NCBI GenBank assembly: GCA_964423205.1
Contig: CAYRDX010000013.1
Coordinates: forward strand, 16,177-80,176
Reading direction: 5' to 3'
Length of the DNA: 64,000 bases
Source: UBA6168 sp964423205
Lineage (GTDB): Bacteria > Bacteroidota > Bacteroidia > Chitinophagales > Saprospiraceae
Shown here: in pieces, positions 16,388 through 26,995 of the stretch
Layout of the letters: each line of letters begins with the position of its first letter
Position numbering within the stretch: position 1 is the stretch's first letter
Program-made: the position numbers and the translations under genes
Notes under the pieces: generated by a model
Seen by the model: only the letters and a program-made list of their open reading frames with translations
Told to the model about the DNA's origin: nothing
The model's database searches: none

Positions 16388-19300
16388 ATGAAGAAACTCT
16401 TGTTAGTTATTCTCATGGGCGTCTTGGCTATAGGGGTAACTTATAGTCAGAGGACCATCACTGGCAAGGTCAGTGATGAAAGTGGTCAGCCACTAATAGG
16501 CGCCACGGTGATTGCTAAGGGTACAAGTACCGGTACAATTACCGACATCGACGGGACTTACTCATTGACTCTACCTCAGGGAGTGTCAACGGTAATTTTC
16601 AGTTACACAGGCTTTTCTGCACAGGAACTTACTGTGGGCGCATCCAACGTCCTGAATGCAGTTCTTAAGCAGGGAGTTACTTTATCTGAAGCCATTGTGA
16701 CCGCTTTGGGTATCAAGCGCTCAGAAAAGTCTGTTCCTTATTCGGTTCAGCAGGTCAACGAAGAGGAATTGAACCCGATTCGCCAGACCAATCTGAACAA
16801 CGCACTAGCCGGTAAGGTATCCGGTATTCAGGTGAGAGGCCAGTCAAGCGTTGCTCTCGACCGCAACCCTACCATCCGGATCAGGGGTGCAGGGTCATTG
16901 GTTGACAAAGCTCCTCTTTATGTTGTTGACGGTACACCCACCAACTCCATTGACGTCAACATGGACGACGTGGAATCGGTTTCTGTACTGAAAGGTCCCA
17001 ACGCAACCGCTCTTTATGGTCAGCGTGGCGACGCAGGTGTAATCCTGATTACAACGAAAAAAGGTGCTGACAGGAGAGGATTGGGCATCGAATTGAACCA
17101 AAGTACCTTCTTCGACAAGGTTTACGTTCTTCCTGAATATCAGAACCTGTACGCTGGAGGTGGAGAAAGTGAACTCATTAAATTTGTCTGGAAGGCTGGT
17201 ATGCCTGACGAATGGAAAGTAATGGACGGCAAGTTTTATCATGACTATTCTGACGATGCCAGCTGGGGACCAAAAATGGAAGGTCAGGAGTACCTGCCCT
17301 GGTATGCTTGGTATCCCGGCAAATACTTTGGAAAGACTGAACCACTGAATCCTCAGCCTAACAACATTCGTGACTATTATGAAACAGGCGTTACAACCAA
17401 CACCAACCTCAACATGACGAAGGCCGGTGATGGTTACAACCTCAGGTTGTCATTCACCAATCAGAACATCAAAGGGATGCTTCCGAATTCAGGACAAGGC
17501 AAGAATACCATCGCAGGTAACTTCAGCTACGATCTTGGTAAGCTTTTCACCATTGGTGCAAACCTGAACTACGCCAATACTCGCACAGAGGGTGAATTCG
17601 TGGATGACTACGCAAACCAGTCTTCTGGTTCGTTCAACCAATGGTTCCATAGGGATCTGGACATGAAGAAGATGAAAGAACTTCGCGACCTGAGATCGCC
17701 AGAAGGAATCCTTGCGAGCTGGAACCACAACAACCCTGGTGCTTACCTATCTAGTCCTCTTGACTTCTACGGAGGTAACTACTGGTATAATTTCTACTCC
17801 TACTTTGACTATTTGGATAATGTGTCCAAGAGAAACAGACTGTTCGGCGACGTGAATCTGACTATGAAACTAAGCGATGACTTCAAGATTCAGGGTTTTG
17901 TTCGCCAGAACGTTGTTAACGCCAACTACGAAAACCGGACATACGCAATCCTGCAAAACAGTGCCACACAAAGCGGCATCTTCAACTCTTATTCTACTGA
18001 AGCGAGCACTTTTAATGAGACAAACTATGAGATTCTTGCCGCCTACAACAAGAACTTTGGAGATCTAAGCGTAGAGGTGAGTGGTGGTGGAAATCTGCGG
18101 TTGAACGACTACAAGCGAATCACGGGTGCCTCTGATCAAGGATTGGCAGTACCGGATTTGTTTACACTGGCTAACTCAGCGAATCAACCCTATACTTCAA
18201 GTGAAAACCGTTACAAGAAAGAAGTTCGCAGCTTGTATGCCCGTGGTTCTTTCGGTTACAAAAGTATGTTGTTCCTTGACTGGTCAGCACGTAACGACTG
18301 GAGTTCTGCTCTTCCGGTTGACAATAACTCATACTTCTATCCATCTGTGGGTATGAGCTTTGTATTCAGCGAAATGCTGGATATGCCATGGTTGAGCTAT
18401 GGTAAATTACGTGGTAGCTGGGCTCAGGTTGGTTCGGATCTCGACCCATACCAATTGGCACTGAACTATGGCGTTGGTGCATTCTGGGGAAGCAACTTTA
18501 CAATGGGTACACCGGACGAACTGGTGGATCCTAATATCAAGCCTTCTCTGTCTTCTGCTTATGAGGGTGGTGTTGACCTTCGCTTCTTTAACAACCGTGC
18601 TGGGTTGTCATTTACCTACTATAACGAAAGTAAGGTGGATGAAATCCTCAGTGTAGCTGTTGCCGGGGCAAGTGGTTATTCTTACAAGAAAATCAATGCC
18701 GGTCAGATTGACCGTAATGGTATTGAACTTCAGTTGACTGGTTCTCCAATCAGAAGAGGAGATTTGGAATGGAACATTACGGTAAACTTTGCACAATCAA
18801 ATAATGAAATAGTCGCGCTGAGTGAAGACATCAACGCTCAGGTGATGAACAGTTCATACTTCGCTACCCGCACAGGTGCCCGTGTTGTAAACGTAGTAGG
18901 TGAACAGTGGGGACAACTTCGCGGTGGTGGATTCAAAACTGATGCCAACGGCAACCGTATCCTCGATGCCAATGGCTTCTACACCGCAGCCCCTGATACC
19001 TACTTTGGAAGTGTGCTTCCCGATTTTACTGGCGGTATGTTCAATGCATTGACATGGAAAGACATCTCACTGTCCTTCAACCTCGATTTCCAAAAAGGTG
19101 GCAAATACTTCTCTCTTTCACAGAGCTGGGGATATTTCTCCGGTCTGTTTGCTCAAACTGCAGCTACTAACGACAAAGGAAAGAACGTGCGCGATGCTGT
19201 TGCTGATGGCGGTGGTGTACACGTAGTGGGTGTTTCCGCAACCGGTGAAAAAATTGACAAGTACGTAGATGCTCATGACTATTTCACGCAGTTCTACTTC

Positions 19301-19564
19301 AGAAGAATTGGTGAGGAGTTCATTTTCGATGCCACTTATGTGAAATTGCGTGAATTGGCCATTGGCTATAATATTCCGGTTCAGAAGTTGGGCCTGAATT
19401 CCATTCACAGAGCTCAGATTTCTCTGGTAGCCCGTAACCCATGGCTTATCTATGCAAAGAACAGGAACTTCGATCCTTCAGAATTAGGTCAATATAACTT
19501 TGGTGAGCACGGACAATTCCCAGGCACCCGCTCTTTTGGTTTCAATCTTAAATTAGGATTCTAA
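16388..19564 (+). CDS. SusC/RagA family TonB-linked outer membrane protein
   Basis: An outer-membrane TonB-dependent transporter of 1058 residues. Signal peptide MKKLLLVILMGVLAIGVTYSQ; a CarboxypepD_reg-like domain ~22-105 (ITGKVSDESGQPLIGATVIAKG..GTYSLTLP); plug domain ~115-225 (SVPYSVQQVNEEELN, SVLKGPNATALYGQRGDAGVILITTKKG); then the beta-barrel to a C-terminal aromatic strand (SFGFNLKLGF). It forms a complex with the SusD-like lipoprotein encoded 10 bp downstream and imports oligomers (glycans or peptides) too large for porins. No glycoside hydrolase, sulfatase or regulator is next to it, so the substrate cannot be inferred. Confidence 0.96.
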   Translation: MKKLLLVILMGVLAIGVTYSQRTITGKVSDESGQPLIGATVIAKGTSTGTITDIDGTYSLTLPQGVSTVIFSYTGFSAQELTVGASNVLNAVLKQGVTLSEAIVTALGIKRSEKSVPYSVQQVNEEELNPIRQTNLNNALAGKVSGIQVRGQSSVALDRNPTIRIRGAGSLVDKAPLYVVDGTPTNSIDVNMDDVESVSVLKGPNATALYGQRGDAGVILITTKKGADRRGLGIELNQSTFFDKVYVLPEYQNLYAGGGESELIKFVWKAGMPDEWKVMDGKFYHDYSDDASWGPKMEGQEYLPWYAWYPGKYFGKTEPLNPQPNNIRDYYETGVTTNTNLNMTKAGDGYNLRLSFTNQNIKGMLPNSGQGKNTIAGNFSYDLGKLFTIGANLNYANTRTEGEFVDDYANQSSGSFNQWFHRDLDMKKMKELRDLRSPEGILASWNHNNPGAYLSSPLDFYGGNYWYNFYSYFDYLDNVSKRNRLFGDVNLTMKLSDDFKIQGFVRQNVVNANYENRTYAILQNSATQSGIFNSYSTEASTFNETNYEILAAYNKNFGDLSVEVSGGGNLRLNDYKRITGASDQGLAVPDLFTLANSANQPYTSSENRYKKEVRSLYARGSFGYKSMLFLDWSARNDWSSALPVDNNSYFYPSVGMSFVFSEMLDMPWLSYGKLRGSWAQVGSDLDPYQLALNYGVGAFWGSNFTMGTPDELVDPNIKPSLSSAYEGGVDLRFFNNRAGLSFTYYNESKVDEILSVAVAGASGYSYKKINAGQIDRNGIELQLTGSPIRRGDLEWNITVNFAQSNNEIVALSEDINAQVMNSSYFATRTGARVVNVVGEQWGQLRGGGFKTDANGNRILDANGFYTAAPDTYFGSVLPDFTGGMFNALTWKDISLSFNLDFQKGGKYFSLSQSWGYFSGLFAQTAATNDKGKNVRDAVADGGGVHVVGVSATGEKIDKYVDAHDYFTQFYFRRIGEEFIFDATYVKLRELAIGYNIPVQKLGLNSIHRAQISLVARNPWLIYAKNRNFDPSELGQYNFGEHGQFPGTRSFGFNLKLGF

Positions 19565-19574
19565 AACTTTAACA

Positions 19575-21014
19575 ATGAAAATATTATCTTATAAATTCAT
19601 ACTGGGCATTGGGTTGGCGTTAGTCCTTTCAAGTTGTGACTTCACTGATTTTGGAGACACCAATGCAAATCCCAATGCAACTGAGGTTCCAGTTACCTCG
19701 GCTCTTCTTACAAATGCTATCGCAGCTACCGGTAATGCCACGAGAGACGATGACTCCGGGCTTTTCTGCCAGTATTTTTCTGAGACTCAGTACACTGACG
19801 ATTCCCGTTACACCATTCAGGACCGTGCATGGGATGGAACCTATGCCGGTTCAATGAACGACCTTCAGAATATCATCAACAACAACACAGATCCGAAGAC
19901 TAAAGCTATAGTTGCAGTTAACGGGTCCAACAACAACCAGATTGCTGTTGCCAAAATTTTGTTGGCTTACAGATATTCTATTCTGGCTGATACATACGGC
20001 GATATTCCTTATGCCTCAGCATTAAAAGGTGATGCTCAGGTTCCTTACGATGCACAATCAGATGTGTACAAAGGCCTGTTGAAAGACCTGAAAGATGCAG
20101 TAGCATTGTTCGACAACGGTCTGCCTGCACAGGGTGATGTGCTTTACAATGGTAATATTACCAGGTGGAAAAAATTCGCTAACTCTCTGCGTTTGGTACT
20201 CGCATTGCGTTGTTCAAAAGTTGATGCCAATTTTGGCAAGACCGAGTTTGGAACAGCCCTGGCAGCATCCGGTGGAGTAATCGAAAACAATGCAGACAAT
20301 GCAGTACTATCTTATCCCGGCGGCTCTTTCCGCAACCCATGGTACGAAATGTACAATGGCCGCAAGGACTATTCCATCAGCGATATTATGGTTACACAGA
20401 TGAATGCATTGAAAGATCCAAGGCTTCCGGTGTTCGGCACACCTAATGCTTCCGGTGTTGTAAAAGGAGTGCCTTACGGACTTCCACGTGATCAGGCAAT
20501 TACCTATACCAACGCAAATCCGGACTGGGCTTTCATTCTTGCACCAAGCAAGAGAGCTGAGTCTTCACCGGCGTATATCATTACGGCTGCCGATACATAT
20601 CTGGCAAGAGCAGAAGCTGCTCAATTGGGCTGGACAAGTGAGAATGCTGAGACAATGTACAACAATGGTATAAAGGCATCTCTGGAACAGTGGGGTGTTG
20701 GAGGTGACTATGCTAAGTACATAGCCGATGCAACAGTTTCCTTTACAGGTGCCGGTGATAAACTCAACAAGATCAGATTGCAGACCTGGATAGCATTCTA
20801 TCCCAGAGGTTTACAGGGTTGGTCACATTGGAGGAGAACAGGTGTTCCCGATCTGAAACCAACTGTGCACGCTGTGAACCCAAGCAAGCAGATTCCGCGC
20901 CGTTTCTCTTATCCGTCAACTGAACAGAACCTGAATAAAGCCGCATGGCAGGCTGCAGTTTCTAAGTTAGGTGACGACTCTCATGATAAGCGCGTATGGT
21001 GGGATAAACAATAA
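19575..21014 (+). CDS. SusD/RagB-like nutrient-binding outer membrane lipoprotein
   Basis: A 479-residue surface lipoprotein with signal peptide and lipobox LVLSSC (Cys ~21). It belongs to the SusD-like_2 type: GLFCQYFSETQYTDDSRY, AKILLAYRYSILADTYGDIPYASAL (TPR helix), and ITAADTYLARAEAAQLGW near the C-terminus. It acts as the lid of the SusC transporter, capturing the ligand. It is 10 bp downstream of susC, so they form one operon, closed by a strong terminator at 21058-21094. Confidence 0.95.
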   Translation: MKILSYKFILGIGLALVLSSCDFTDFGDTNANPNATEVPVTSALLTNAIAATGNATRDDDSGLFCQYFSETQYTDDSRYTIQDRAWDGTYAGSMNDLQNIINNNTDPKTKAIVAVNGSNNNQIAVAKILLAYRYSILADTYGDIPYASALKGDAQVPYDAQSDVYKGLLKDLKDAVALFDNGLPAQGDVLYNGNITRWKKFANSLRLVLALRCSKVDANFGKTEFGTALAASGGVIENNADNAVLSYPGGSFRNPWYEMYNGRKDYSISDIMVTQMNALKDPRLPVFGTPNASGVVKGVPYGLPRDQAITYTNANPDWAFILAPSKRAESSPAYIITAADTYLARAEAAQLGWTSENAETMYNNGIKASLEQWGVGGDYAKYIADATVSFTGAGDKLNKIRLQTWIAFYPRGLQGWSHWRRTGVPDLKPTVHAVNPSKQIPRRFSYPSTEQNLNKAAWQAAVSKLGDDSHDKRVWWDKQ

Positions 21015-21057
21015 TTCGTTCTGATTCGATTATTCGTTCCTACTAATACGAAATGAC

Positions 21058-21094
21058 AAAGCCCCGCAGATAAAACTTATCTGTGGGGCTTTTC
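21058..21094. terminator. Strong bidirectional terminator between susD and sucA
   Basis: AAAGCCCCGCAGATAA (21058-21073), loop AAC, TTATCTGTGGGGCTTT (21077-21092) and more T. One G-U pair in a 16-bp stem. It is A-flanked on the left and T-flanked on the right, so it should serve both convergent genes. Confidence 0.9.
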
Positions 21095-21119
21095 TCTTCT
21101 CATGAATTTGAGTACAGCC

Positions 21120-23876
21120 TTACTGAAGGAAAGCTGCCTCCATTAATTCCTCATGTTGTTTCTCATGCTGCTTCTTGTATCCGGTTGCCGGGGAAGGACT
21201 GGCGGGGCGCGATACCAGTTTCATTGGAACCTTTCCGCAATAGTTGTATAACATGTGGATCCATCCTCCCATATTGGCCAATTCCTCCTGTACCCAGCGA
21301 ACATCAGCGTTTCCATACTTTTTGAATATGGAGCTGAGTTGAGTTTCAGGCAGTGGGTAAAGTTGCTCCAGTCGCACTATGGCTATATCGTCGCGTTTAT
21401 CGTGGCGTTTCTTTTCCACTAAGTCGAAATACACTTTACCGCTGCATAGCAATAGAATTTTGATTTTCGCCGGATTAGCTGTTGGGTCGTCAATTACCTC
21501 CAGGAATCGGGTACCGGTGGCAAAATCGTTGATTTCCGAAATAACTTCAGGATGCCTCAAACCGCTCTTTGGTGTCATGAGTATGAGAGGTTTCCGGAAA
21601 GGCCTGACTAACTGCCGCCGCAGTAAGTGGAAAAGGTTGGCAGGCCTGGTCACATTAGCCACGGTCACGTTGTTTTTTGCGCAACTCTGCAGGAATCTTT
21701 CAACACGGCCACTGGAGTGCTCTGGTCCTTGCCCTTCATAACTGTGTGGAAGGAACAAACACAAGCCGCTCATTCTTTGCCATTTTACTTCTGCAGCCAT
21801 AATGAACTGATCGAGCATGACTTGTGCGCCATTGAAAAAGTCACCAAACTGCGCTTCCCATATCACCAGTGTATCAGGAGTTGCCAGCGAATAACCATAT
21901 TCGAAACCCAGGACAGCATATTCGGAAAGCAGGGAATTGTAAATGTGAAAACGGCCCTGACCATCCTCCATTCCATGCAGTCGGTTCAATTCCGTTTCAT
22001 TGTGCTCATCATAAAACACAGCGTGACGGTGAGAGAAGGTTCCTCTTCGTACATCCTGCCCGCTCAAGCGCACGTTATTTCCCTCCAACAGCACGGAACC
22101 GTAAGCCAGTAATTCACCCAGCGCCCAGTCTAATTTACCCTCCTTCCACAATTTTTCGGAGGACTTCATGAGGCGTTTTACTTTGCTGATTGGCTTAAAG
22201 TCATTCGGTAAGGAATGCAAATGGGCCAGGATTTTCTGAATTTTTTCCGGCGCGATGCCGGTTTCAGGGGAAATTTCAAAATCTTCAGGAGTAGTTACCT
22301 TGCGCAATGCCCTCCAAGCCTGTTCACTTTCCTGATATACATAGGGCAGTTTTTTCTGTTTTACTTCATCGAGCCTTGCCTGCAAATCATCCCAATAGGC
22401 TTTTTCCATTTCAGTGGCAAGGTCCTTTTCTACATCGCCTCTCTCCACCAGGATCCGGCTGTAAATTTCCCGGGGGTCCGGATGATTGTTGATGATTTCG
22501 TACATCAGGGGTTGTGTGAACTTGGGGTCATCTCCCTCATTGTGCCCGTGTTTGCGATAGCAAACCATATCAATGAATACATCGCTGTTATACTTTTGCC
22601 GGTATTCCAAGGCCAGTTTGCATACGGCAACCACTGCTTCCGGGTCATCGCCATTTACGTGAAATACAGGAGCCTGTATCACACTGGCAACTGAGGTAGA
22701 ATAAGTTGAGGAACGTGCATCTTCCCAATCGGTTGTAAAGCCAATCTGATTGTTGATGACAAAATGAATGGTGCCACCAGTGTAATAACCCTCCAATTGG
22801 CTCATTTGAACCAGTTCGTAAACGATGCCCTGGCCGGCGATGGCAGCGTCACCATGAATCAAAATCGGTAAAATCCGGTCGTAATTGCTTTCGTACAACA
22901 CATCGGCTTTAGCCTTGGAAAAGCCTTCTACCACCGGATCAACAGCTTCGAGGTGTGAAGGATTGGGTACCAACTTCAGGTAAAGTTGTTTATCATGAGG
23001 AGTAGTGACCAATGAAGAAAATCCGAGGTGGTATTTGACATCTCCATCTCCGTAGCTTTGATCTTCAGGCATCTCTCCTTCAAACTCACTGAATATCTGC
23101 TCGTAGGTTTTACCCAAAAGATTAGCGAGTACATTGAGTCTTCCTCTGTGTGCCATACCAATGACCACTTCTTCGACACCTCTATCCGCGGCTGCTGTAA
23201 CGATGGCATCAATAGCCGGAATGGTGGTTTCACCACCTTCAAGGGAGAATCTTTTTTGGCCAATGAACTTGGTGTGCAGGAATCTCTCAAAAACAGTGGC
23301 ACCATTGAGTTTTTCGAGAATTCGTCTTTTTTCCTGCAAACTCAAATGGTAATGTTTTTCAGGTTGAAAAGCTTCAATTCTGGATCTCAGCCAGCGACGT
23401 TTGTCTTTGTCAAGAACATAAACGTGTTCAAAACCGATGTTTCCTGTGTAGATTTTCTTCAGGTAGGCGATGATATTCCTAAGCGTCGCATTCTTTAACC
23501 CAAGAGCTTCACCTGCCTGGAACACTGTGTCCATATCGTCTTCACTCAATCCAAAATCATCCAGTTCCAGAAACGGATGTCTGTCCTTTCTTTTTCTGAT
23601 AGGGTTGGTGGTGGACAAAAGGTGTCCGCGATTGCGGTAAGCGAAAATCAAAGTGGAAACATTGACTTCCTTTCTGGCGATGGTATCGTCAATTTTAGGT
23701 ACCATTCCCTGAGCCTGAGGAACGTGGGGGTCACCATTAGTAGTGGCGGCAAAGTCAAAACCTTTAAAAAATACACGCCAGCCTTCTTCAACCGATTCGG
23801 GGTTGGCTTTATATTTTTCGTACATCGACTCAATGAACGATGGATGGGCATTGAAAACAAATGAATAGTCAGTCAT
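21120..23876 (-). CDS. sucA: 2-oxoglutarate dehydrogenase E1 component
   Basis: A thiamine-diphosphate enzyme that decarboxylates 2-oxoglutarate and passes the succinyl group to the lipoyl E2 in the TCA cycle. 918 residues: N-terminal 2-oxogl_dehyd_N motif (YSFVFNAHPSFIESMYEKYKANPESVEEGWRVFFKGF), TPP domain (IGMAHRGRLNVLANLLGK, HGDAAIAGQGIVYE), transketolase pyrimidine domain (GTFSHRHAVFYDEHN, LPHSYEGQGPEHSSGRVERFLQ) and C-terminal KLVSRPASPSPATGYKKQHEKQ. All are standard. The sucB partner is not adjacent. It depends on thiamine diphosphate, the cofactor sensed by the riboswitch at 30095. Confidence 0.97.
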   Translation of the reverse strand: MTDYSFVFNAHPSFIESMYEKYKANPESVEEGWRVFFKGFDFAATTNGDPHVPQAQGMVPKIDDTIARKEVNVSTLIFAYRNRGHLLSTTNPIRKRKDRHPFLELDDFGLSEDDMDTVFQAGEALGLKNATLRNIIAYLKKIYTGNIGFEHVYVLDKDKRRWLRSRIEAFQPEKHYHLSLQEKRRILEKLNGATVFERFLHTKFIGQKRFSLEGGETTIPAIDAIVTAAADRGVEEVVIGMAHRGRLNVLANLLGKTYEQIFSEFEGEMPEDQSYGDGDVKYHLGFSSLVTTPHDKQLYLKLVPNPSHLEAVDPVVEGFSKAKADVLYESNYDRILPILIHGDAAIAGQGIVYELVQMSQLEGYYTGGTIHFVINNQIGFTTDWEDARSSTYSTSVASVIQAPVFHVNGDDPEAVVAVCKLALEYRQKYNSDVFIDMVCYRKHGHNEGDDPKFTQPLMYEIINNHPDPREIYSRILVERGDVEKDLATEMEKAYWDDLQARLDEVKQKKLPYVYQESEQAWRALRKVTTPEDFEISPETGIAPEKIQKILAHLHSLPNDFKPISKVKRLMKSSEKLWKEGKLDWALGELLAYGSVLLEGNNVRLSGQDVRRGTFSHRHAVFYDEHNETELNRLHGMEDGQGRFHIYNSLLSEYAVLGFEYGYSLATPDTLVIWEAQFGDFFNGAQVMLDQFIMAAEVKWQRMSGLCLFLPHSYEGQGPEHSSGRVERFLQSCAKNNVTVANVTRPANLFHLLRRQLVRPFRKPLILMTPKSGLRHPEVISEINDFATGTRFLEVIDDPTANPAKIKILLLCSGKVYFDLVEKKRHDKRDDIAIVRLEQLYPLPETQLSSIFKKYGNADVRWVQEELANMGGWIHMLYNYCGKVPMKLVSRPASPSPATGYKKQHEKQHEELMEAAFLQ

Positions 23877-24361
23877 AATCAGATATGGTCTTACTTATTT
23901 GGAAGTATATAAATTGAAAGGTCTTGTGTTTATTTCTGAGGCAAAAAAACAGGTTTAACTTTTCTTCACCAAAGAATGTGAGATTATTAAAACGGTCAAA
24001 TCAGGACAGTGTTTTCGTTCAGCTCCAAAAACACATTTCATACAACCTTGTTCAGTTTTATGGACACATTGAAATGTAATGTTAAAAGACACATTGTAGT
24101 TGATTGAGAAATGCATGGGTTTACAGTTAACAGCATCTTGCGGTCATTTTCTAATGGAGTTGCTGGTACAAACTGCTTAAACTTCATTAACCTCTTCTGC
24201 TTCTTTCAAAGGTATTTGCATGACAGAAAAACTCATAACCCGATAAGACCCTTATATCTACCGGATTTTATATCAACAGTTTATTTTTTTGCAAAGAGAA
24301 CCTGAGTTTCGATAAACCTGCGTTTCTTTGCACTTCTTTTTGAAAAGCACAGCGTTAGAGC
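23877..24361. other. Divergent intergenic region sucA / bamA
   Basis: 485 bp, AT-rich, presumably carrying both promoters. A TTTCTTTG box (~24324) before bamA is one base off the -7 consensus. No ORF, repeat or RNA gene is convincing. Confidence 0.4.
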
Positions 24362-26980
24362 ATGAAACAATTTATAGAAAATAAAAGGTCCAAGTTGGGT
24401 TTTGTAAATAGCGGAACTCTTTTGCCGTTCCTCATTTACATTCTCTTTGCAGCCTTTTTGGTCGTGCCGAATTTATCTGAAGCACAAGAGCTTACAGATA
24501 CAATTCCCCCGGAACTGCTCGACTATTCCAAGCCGAAAGATTACGAAATCGGTGGTATTAAAGTTACAGGAGCCAAATTCACGGAACCTGTTGCCATCAT
24601 ATCAATTGCCGGTTTTCAAATAGGCGATCGCATCCGAATCCCCGGAGGAGACATCCCAAGGGCTGTCAAGGCACTCTGGAAACTCAGCCTTTTCACAGAT
24701 ATCCAGATTCTTATTGAAAAAACAATTGGCGATGTCGTTTTTCTCGAAATCGTTTTAACAGAACGACCCCGTCTTTCCACCCATTCATTTCAGGGAGTCA
24801 AGAAATCGTCCCATGAAGACCTTAATAAAGAGGTCAACCGTTTTTTAATAAAAGGGGGCATTGTCACAGAAGCCATTAAAGCCAACTCAGTAAACGTTAT
24901 CCGGAAATACTTCATCGATAAAGGCTTCCTCGATGTGGAAGTAACTGCCGAGGAGTTTCCAGATTCCAGTCGTGCCAACTCTGTTAGATTGGTTTTTGAT
25001 ATTGACCGCAATCCGAAAGTCAAGATTGAAGACATCGTCTTTACTGGCAATGAAAATGTGAAATCCAGCAAACTGAGAGGATTGATGAAAGAAACGAGGA
25101 GAAAAAAGCGTTTCCTCGCATCCTCCAAACTCATACGGACCAAATACGAAGAAGACAAGCAAAAAATCATCAAGCACTACAATAAAATAGGTTTTCGTGA
25201 TGCTCAGATATTGGGGGATAGTATTTGGCGCGGAGAGGATGGTAATCTGATGCTGAAACTCAATGTGTTTGAAGGCAACCGTTACTATTTCCGCGACATC
25301 GCTTGGAAGGGGAATTCAGTTTATGATGTAAAGACCCTTAACAATATTCTGGGTATCAAAAAGGGTGAGGTGTACAATGGTGAGCTATTGGAAACTCGTC
25401 TTAAGTTTAGTCAGGATGGAAGAGATGTAAGTTCCTTATACATGGACAATGGTTATCTGTTTTTCTCAGTTGACCCAATAGAGGTGGCAGTGGCTGATGA
25501 TTCCATCGACCTGGAACTGCGTATTTTTGAAGGACCCCAAGCCACCATTGACAAAGTGATTATCAAAGGAAACGACCGGACTCATGAGCACGTGGTTCGC
25601 AGGGAGCTTCGCACTGTTCCCGGTGAAAAATTCAGCCGCTCCGACATTATCCGTTCGCAAAGGGAAATCATAAACCTTGGATATTTCAACCCGGAAAATC
25701 TCGGCATCAATACACCGGTTAATCCACAGAGAGGAACAGTTGATATTGAGTACACTGTGGAAGAGAAGCCTTCTGACCAGTTGGAATTGTCGGCAGGTTG
25801 GGGTGGCAGCGGTCGTGGTGTCATAGGAACACTTGGTGTTTCATTTAATAACTTCTCTGCAAGGAATATTTTCAAAAAGGAAAGTTGGGCACCACTGCCG
25901 CAAGGTGACGGACAGCGCCTGTCTATACGTGCCCAGACAAATGGCCGCTACTACCAGTCTTACAACATGTCCTTCACTGAGCCATGGTTAGGAGGCAAGA
26001 AGCCAAACTCCATGACAGTAGCAACTAATGTATCCATTTTATCCAATGGCTACAACCGCAACAGTGATCTGTATGGACGACTGCTTCAGGGTTCTTTGGT
26101 ATTTAGCCTGGGAACCAGATTGAAATTCCCGGATGACAATTTCATTTCATCTACTGCGCTTACCCTGCAAAACCTGTCATTGAATAATTACGGATTCGGA
26201 CGTGGATTCTTCCGGACTGACCGTGGAGAGGTGGTGACAGAAGGACAGTTCCTGAATTTCAGCATTACACAAACCATAGCCCGGACCACCATCAACAATC
26301 CACTGTTCCCGCAGGATGGAAGCCGCATATCCGTTTCACTTCAGGCTACTCCACCGTATTCCTTGTTCAGGAATCTGAATTTCAAGGATATGTCAGTTGA
26401 GGACCGCTTCAAGTGGCTGGAATATCACAAGTGGAAGGTACAGGCTGAATGGTATCAGACCCTCGTAGGTAAACTCGTGGTGAAAGCTGCCGCCAAGTTT
26501 GGATTCATGGGAGCTTATGATGAAGGTATTGGTATTTCACCATTCGAAAGATTCCAGTTGGGTGGTGATGGATTGAACAACCAACAGTTTGGATATTTCA
26601 CAGGTACTGAAATCGTATCACTGCGCGGATATGCACCCGGCGACCTTGAAAACAACCGCTTCAATGAGAACAACCCAAATGACGTAGCGGCTACCCCGTT
26701 GTACCAGAAAATTACCATGGAATTGCGTTACCCCATTTCGCTGAATCCGAGTTCTACCATTTATGGACTGGTCTTCGCGCAAGGAGGTAATGCCTGGAAA
26801 AGAGCCGGCGATTATAACCCATTTGACATGAAACGCTCGGTTGGTGCCGGTTTGCGCGTATTCCTGCCGATGTTTGGTGTACTGGGCTTTGACTACGGTA
26901 TCGGTTTCGACAAAGAGGGCAGCAGGAAGCTTTCTGACCTGGCTTCATTTAATATCATTCTCGGATTCGAACCGGAATAA
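24362..26980 (+). CDS. bamA: BamA, outer membrane protein assembly factor
   Basis: The central Omp85 protein that folds and inserts beta-barrel proteins in the outer membrane. The 872-residue precursor has a long signal region ending at SEAQ (~42), followed by POTRA domains (EIGGIKVTGAKFTEPVAIISIAGFQIGD; VKIEDIVFTGNENVKSSKLR; YYFRDIAWKGNSVYDVKTLNNILGIKKGEVY; ATIDKVIIKGNDRTHEHVVRRELRTVPGEKFSR) and a C-terminal 16-strand barrel containing the loop motif SLRGYAPGD. It ends with ASFNIILGFEPE. The companion bamD is in this window at 59343. Likely essential. Confidence 0.95.
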   Translation: MKQFIENKRSKLGFVNSGTLLPFLIYILFAAFLVVPNLSEAQELTDTIPPELLDYSKPKDYEIGGIKVTGAKFTEPVAIISIAGFQIGDRIRIPGGDIPRAVKALWKLSLFTDIQILIEKTIGDVVFLEIVLTERPRLSTHSFQGVKKSSHEDLNKEVNRFLIKGGIVTEAIKANSVNVIRKYFIDKGFLDVEVTAEEFPDSSRANSVRLVFDIDRNPKVKIEDIVFTGNENVKSSKLRGLMKETRRKKRFLASSKLIRTKYEEDKQKIIKHYNKIGFRDAQILGDSIWRGEDGNLMLKLNVFEGNRYYFRDIAWKGNSVYDVKTLNNILGIKKGEVYNGELLETRLKFSQDGRDVSSLYMDNGYLFFSVDPIEVAVADDSIDLELRIFEGPQATIDKVIIKGNDRTHEHVVRRELRTVPGEKFSRSDIIRSQREIINLGYFNPENLGINTPVNPQRGTVDIEYTVEEKPSDQLELSAGWGGSGRGVIGTLGVSFNNFSARNIFKKESWAPLPQGDGQRLSIRAQTNGRYYQSYNMSFTEPWLGGKKPNSMTVATNVSILSNGYNRNSDLYGRLLQGSLVFSLGTRLKFPDDNFISSTALTLQNLSLNNYGFGRGFFRTDRGEVVTEGQFLNFSITQTIARTTINNPLFPQDGSRISVSLQATPPYSLFRNLNFKDMSVEDRFKWLEYHKWKVQAEWYQTLVGKLVVKAAAKFGFMGAYDEGIGISPFERFQLGGDGLNNQQFGYFTGTEIVSLRGYAPGDLENNRFNENNPNDVAATPLYQKITMELRYPISLNPSSTIYGLVFAQGGNAWKRAGDYNPFDMKRSVGAGLRVFLPMFGVLGFDYGIGFDKEGSRKLSDLASFNIILGFEPE

Positions 26981-26995
26981 TAGTTTTAAAGATGA

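Noticed and set aside
24111..24305. 64-codon ORF between sucA and bamA
   Set aside because: No signal, motif or start context; composition fits AT-rich intergenic DNA.
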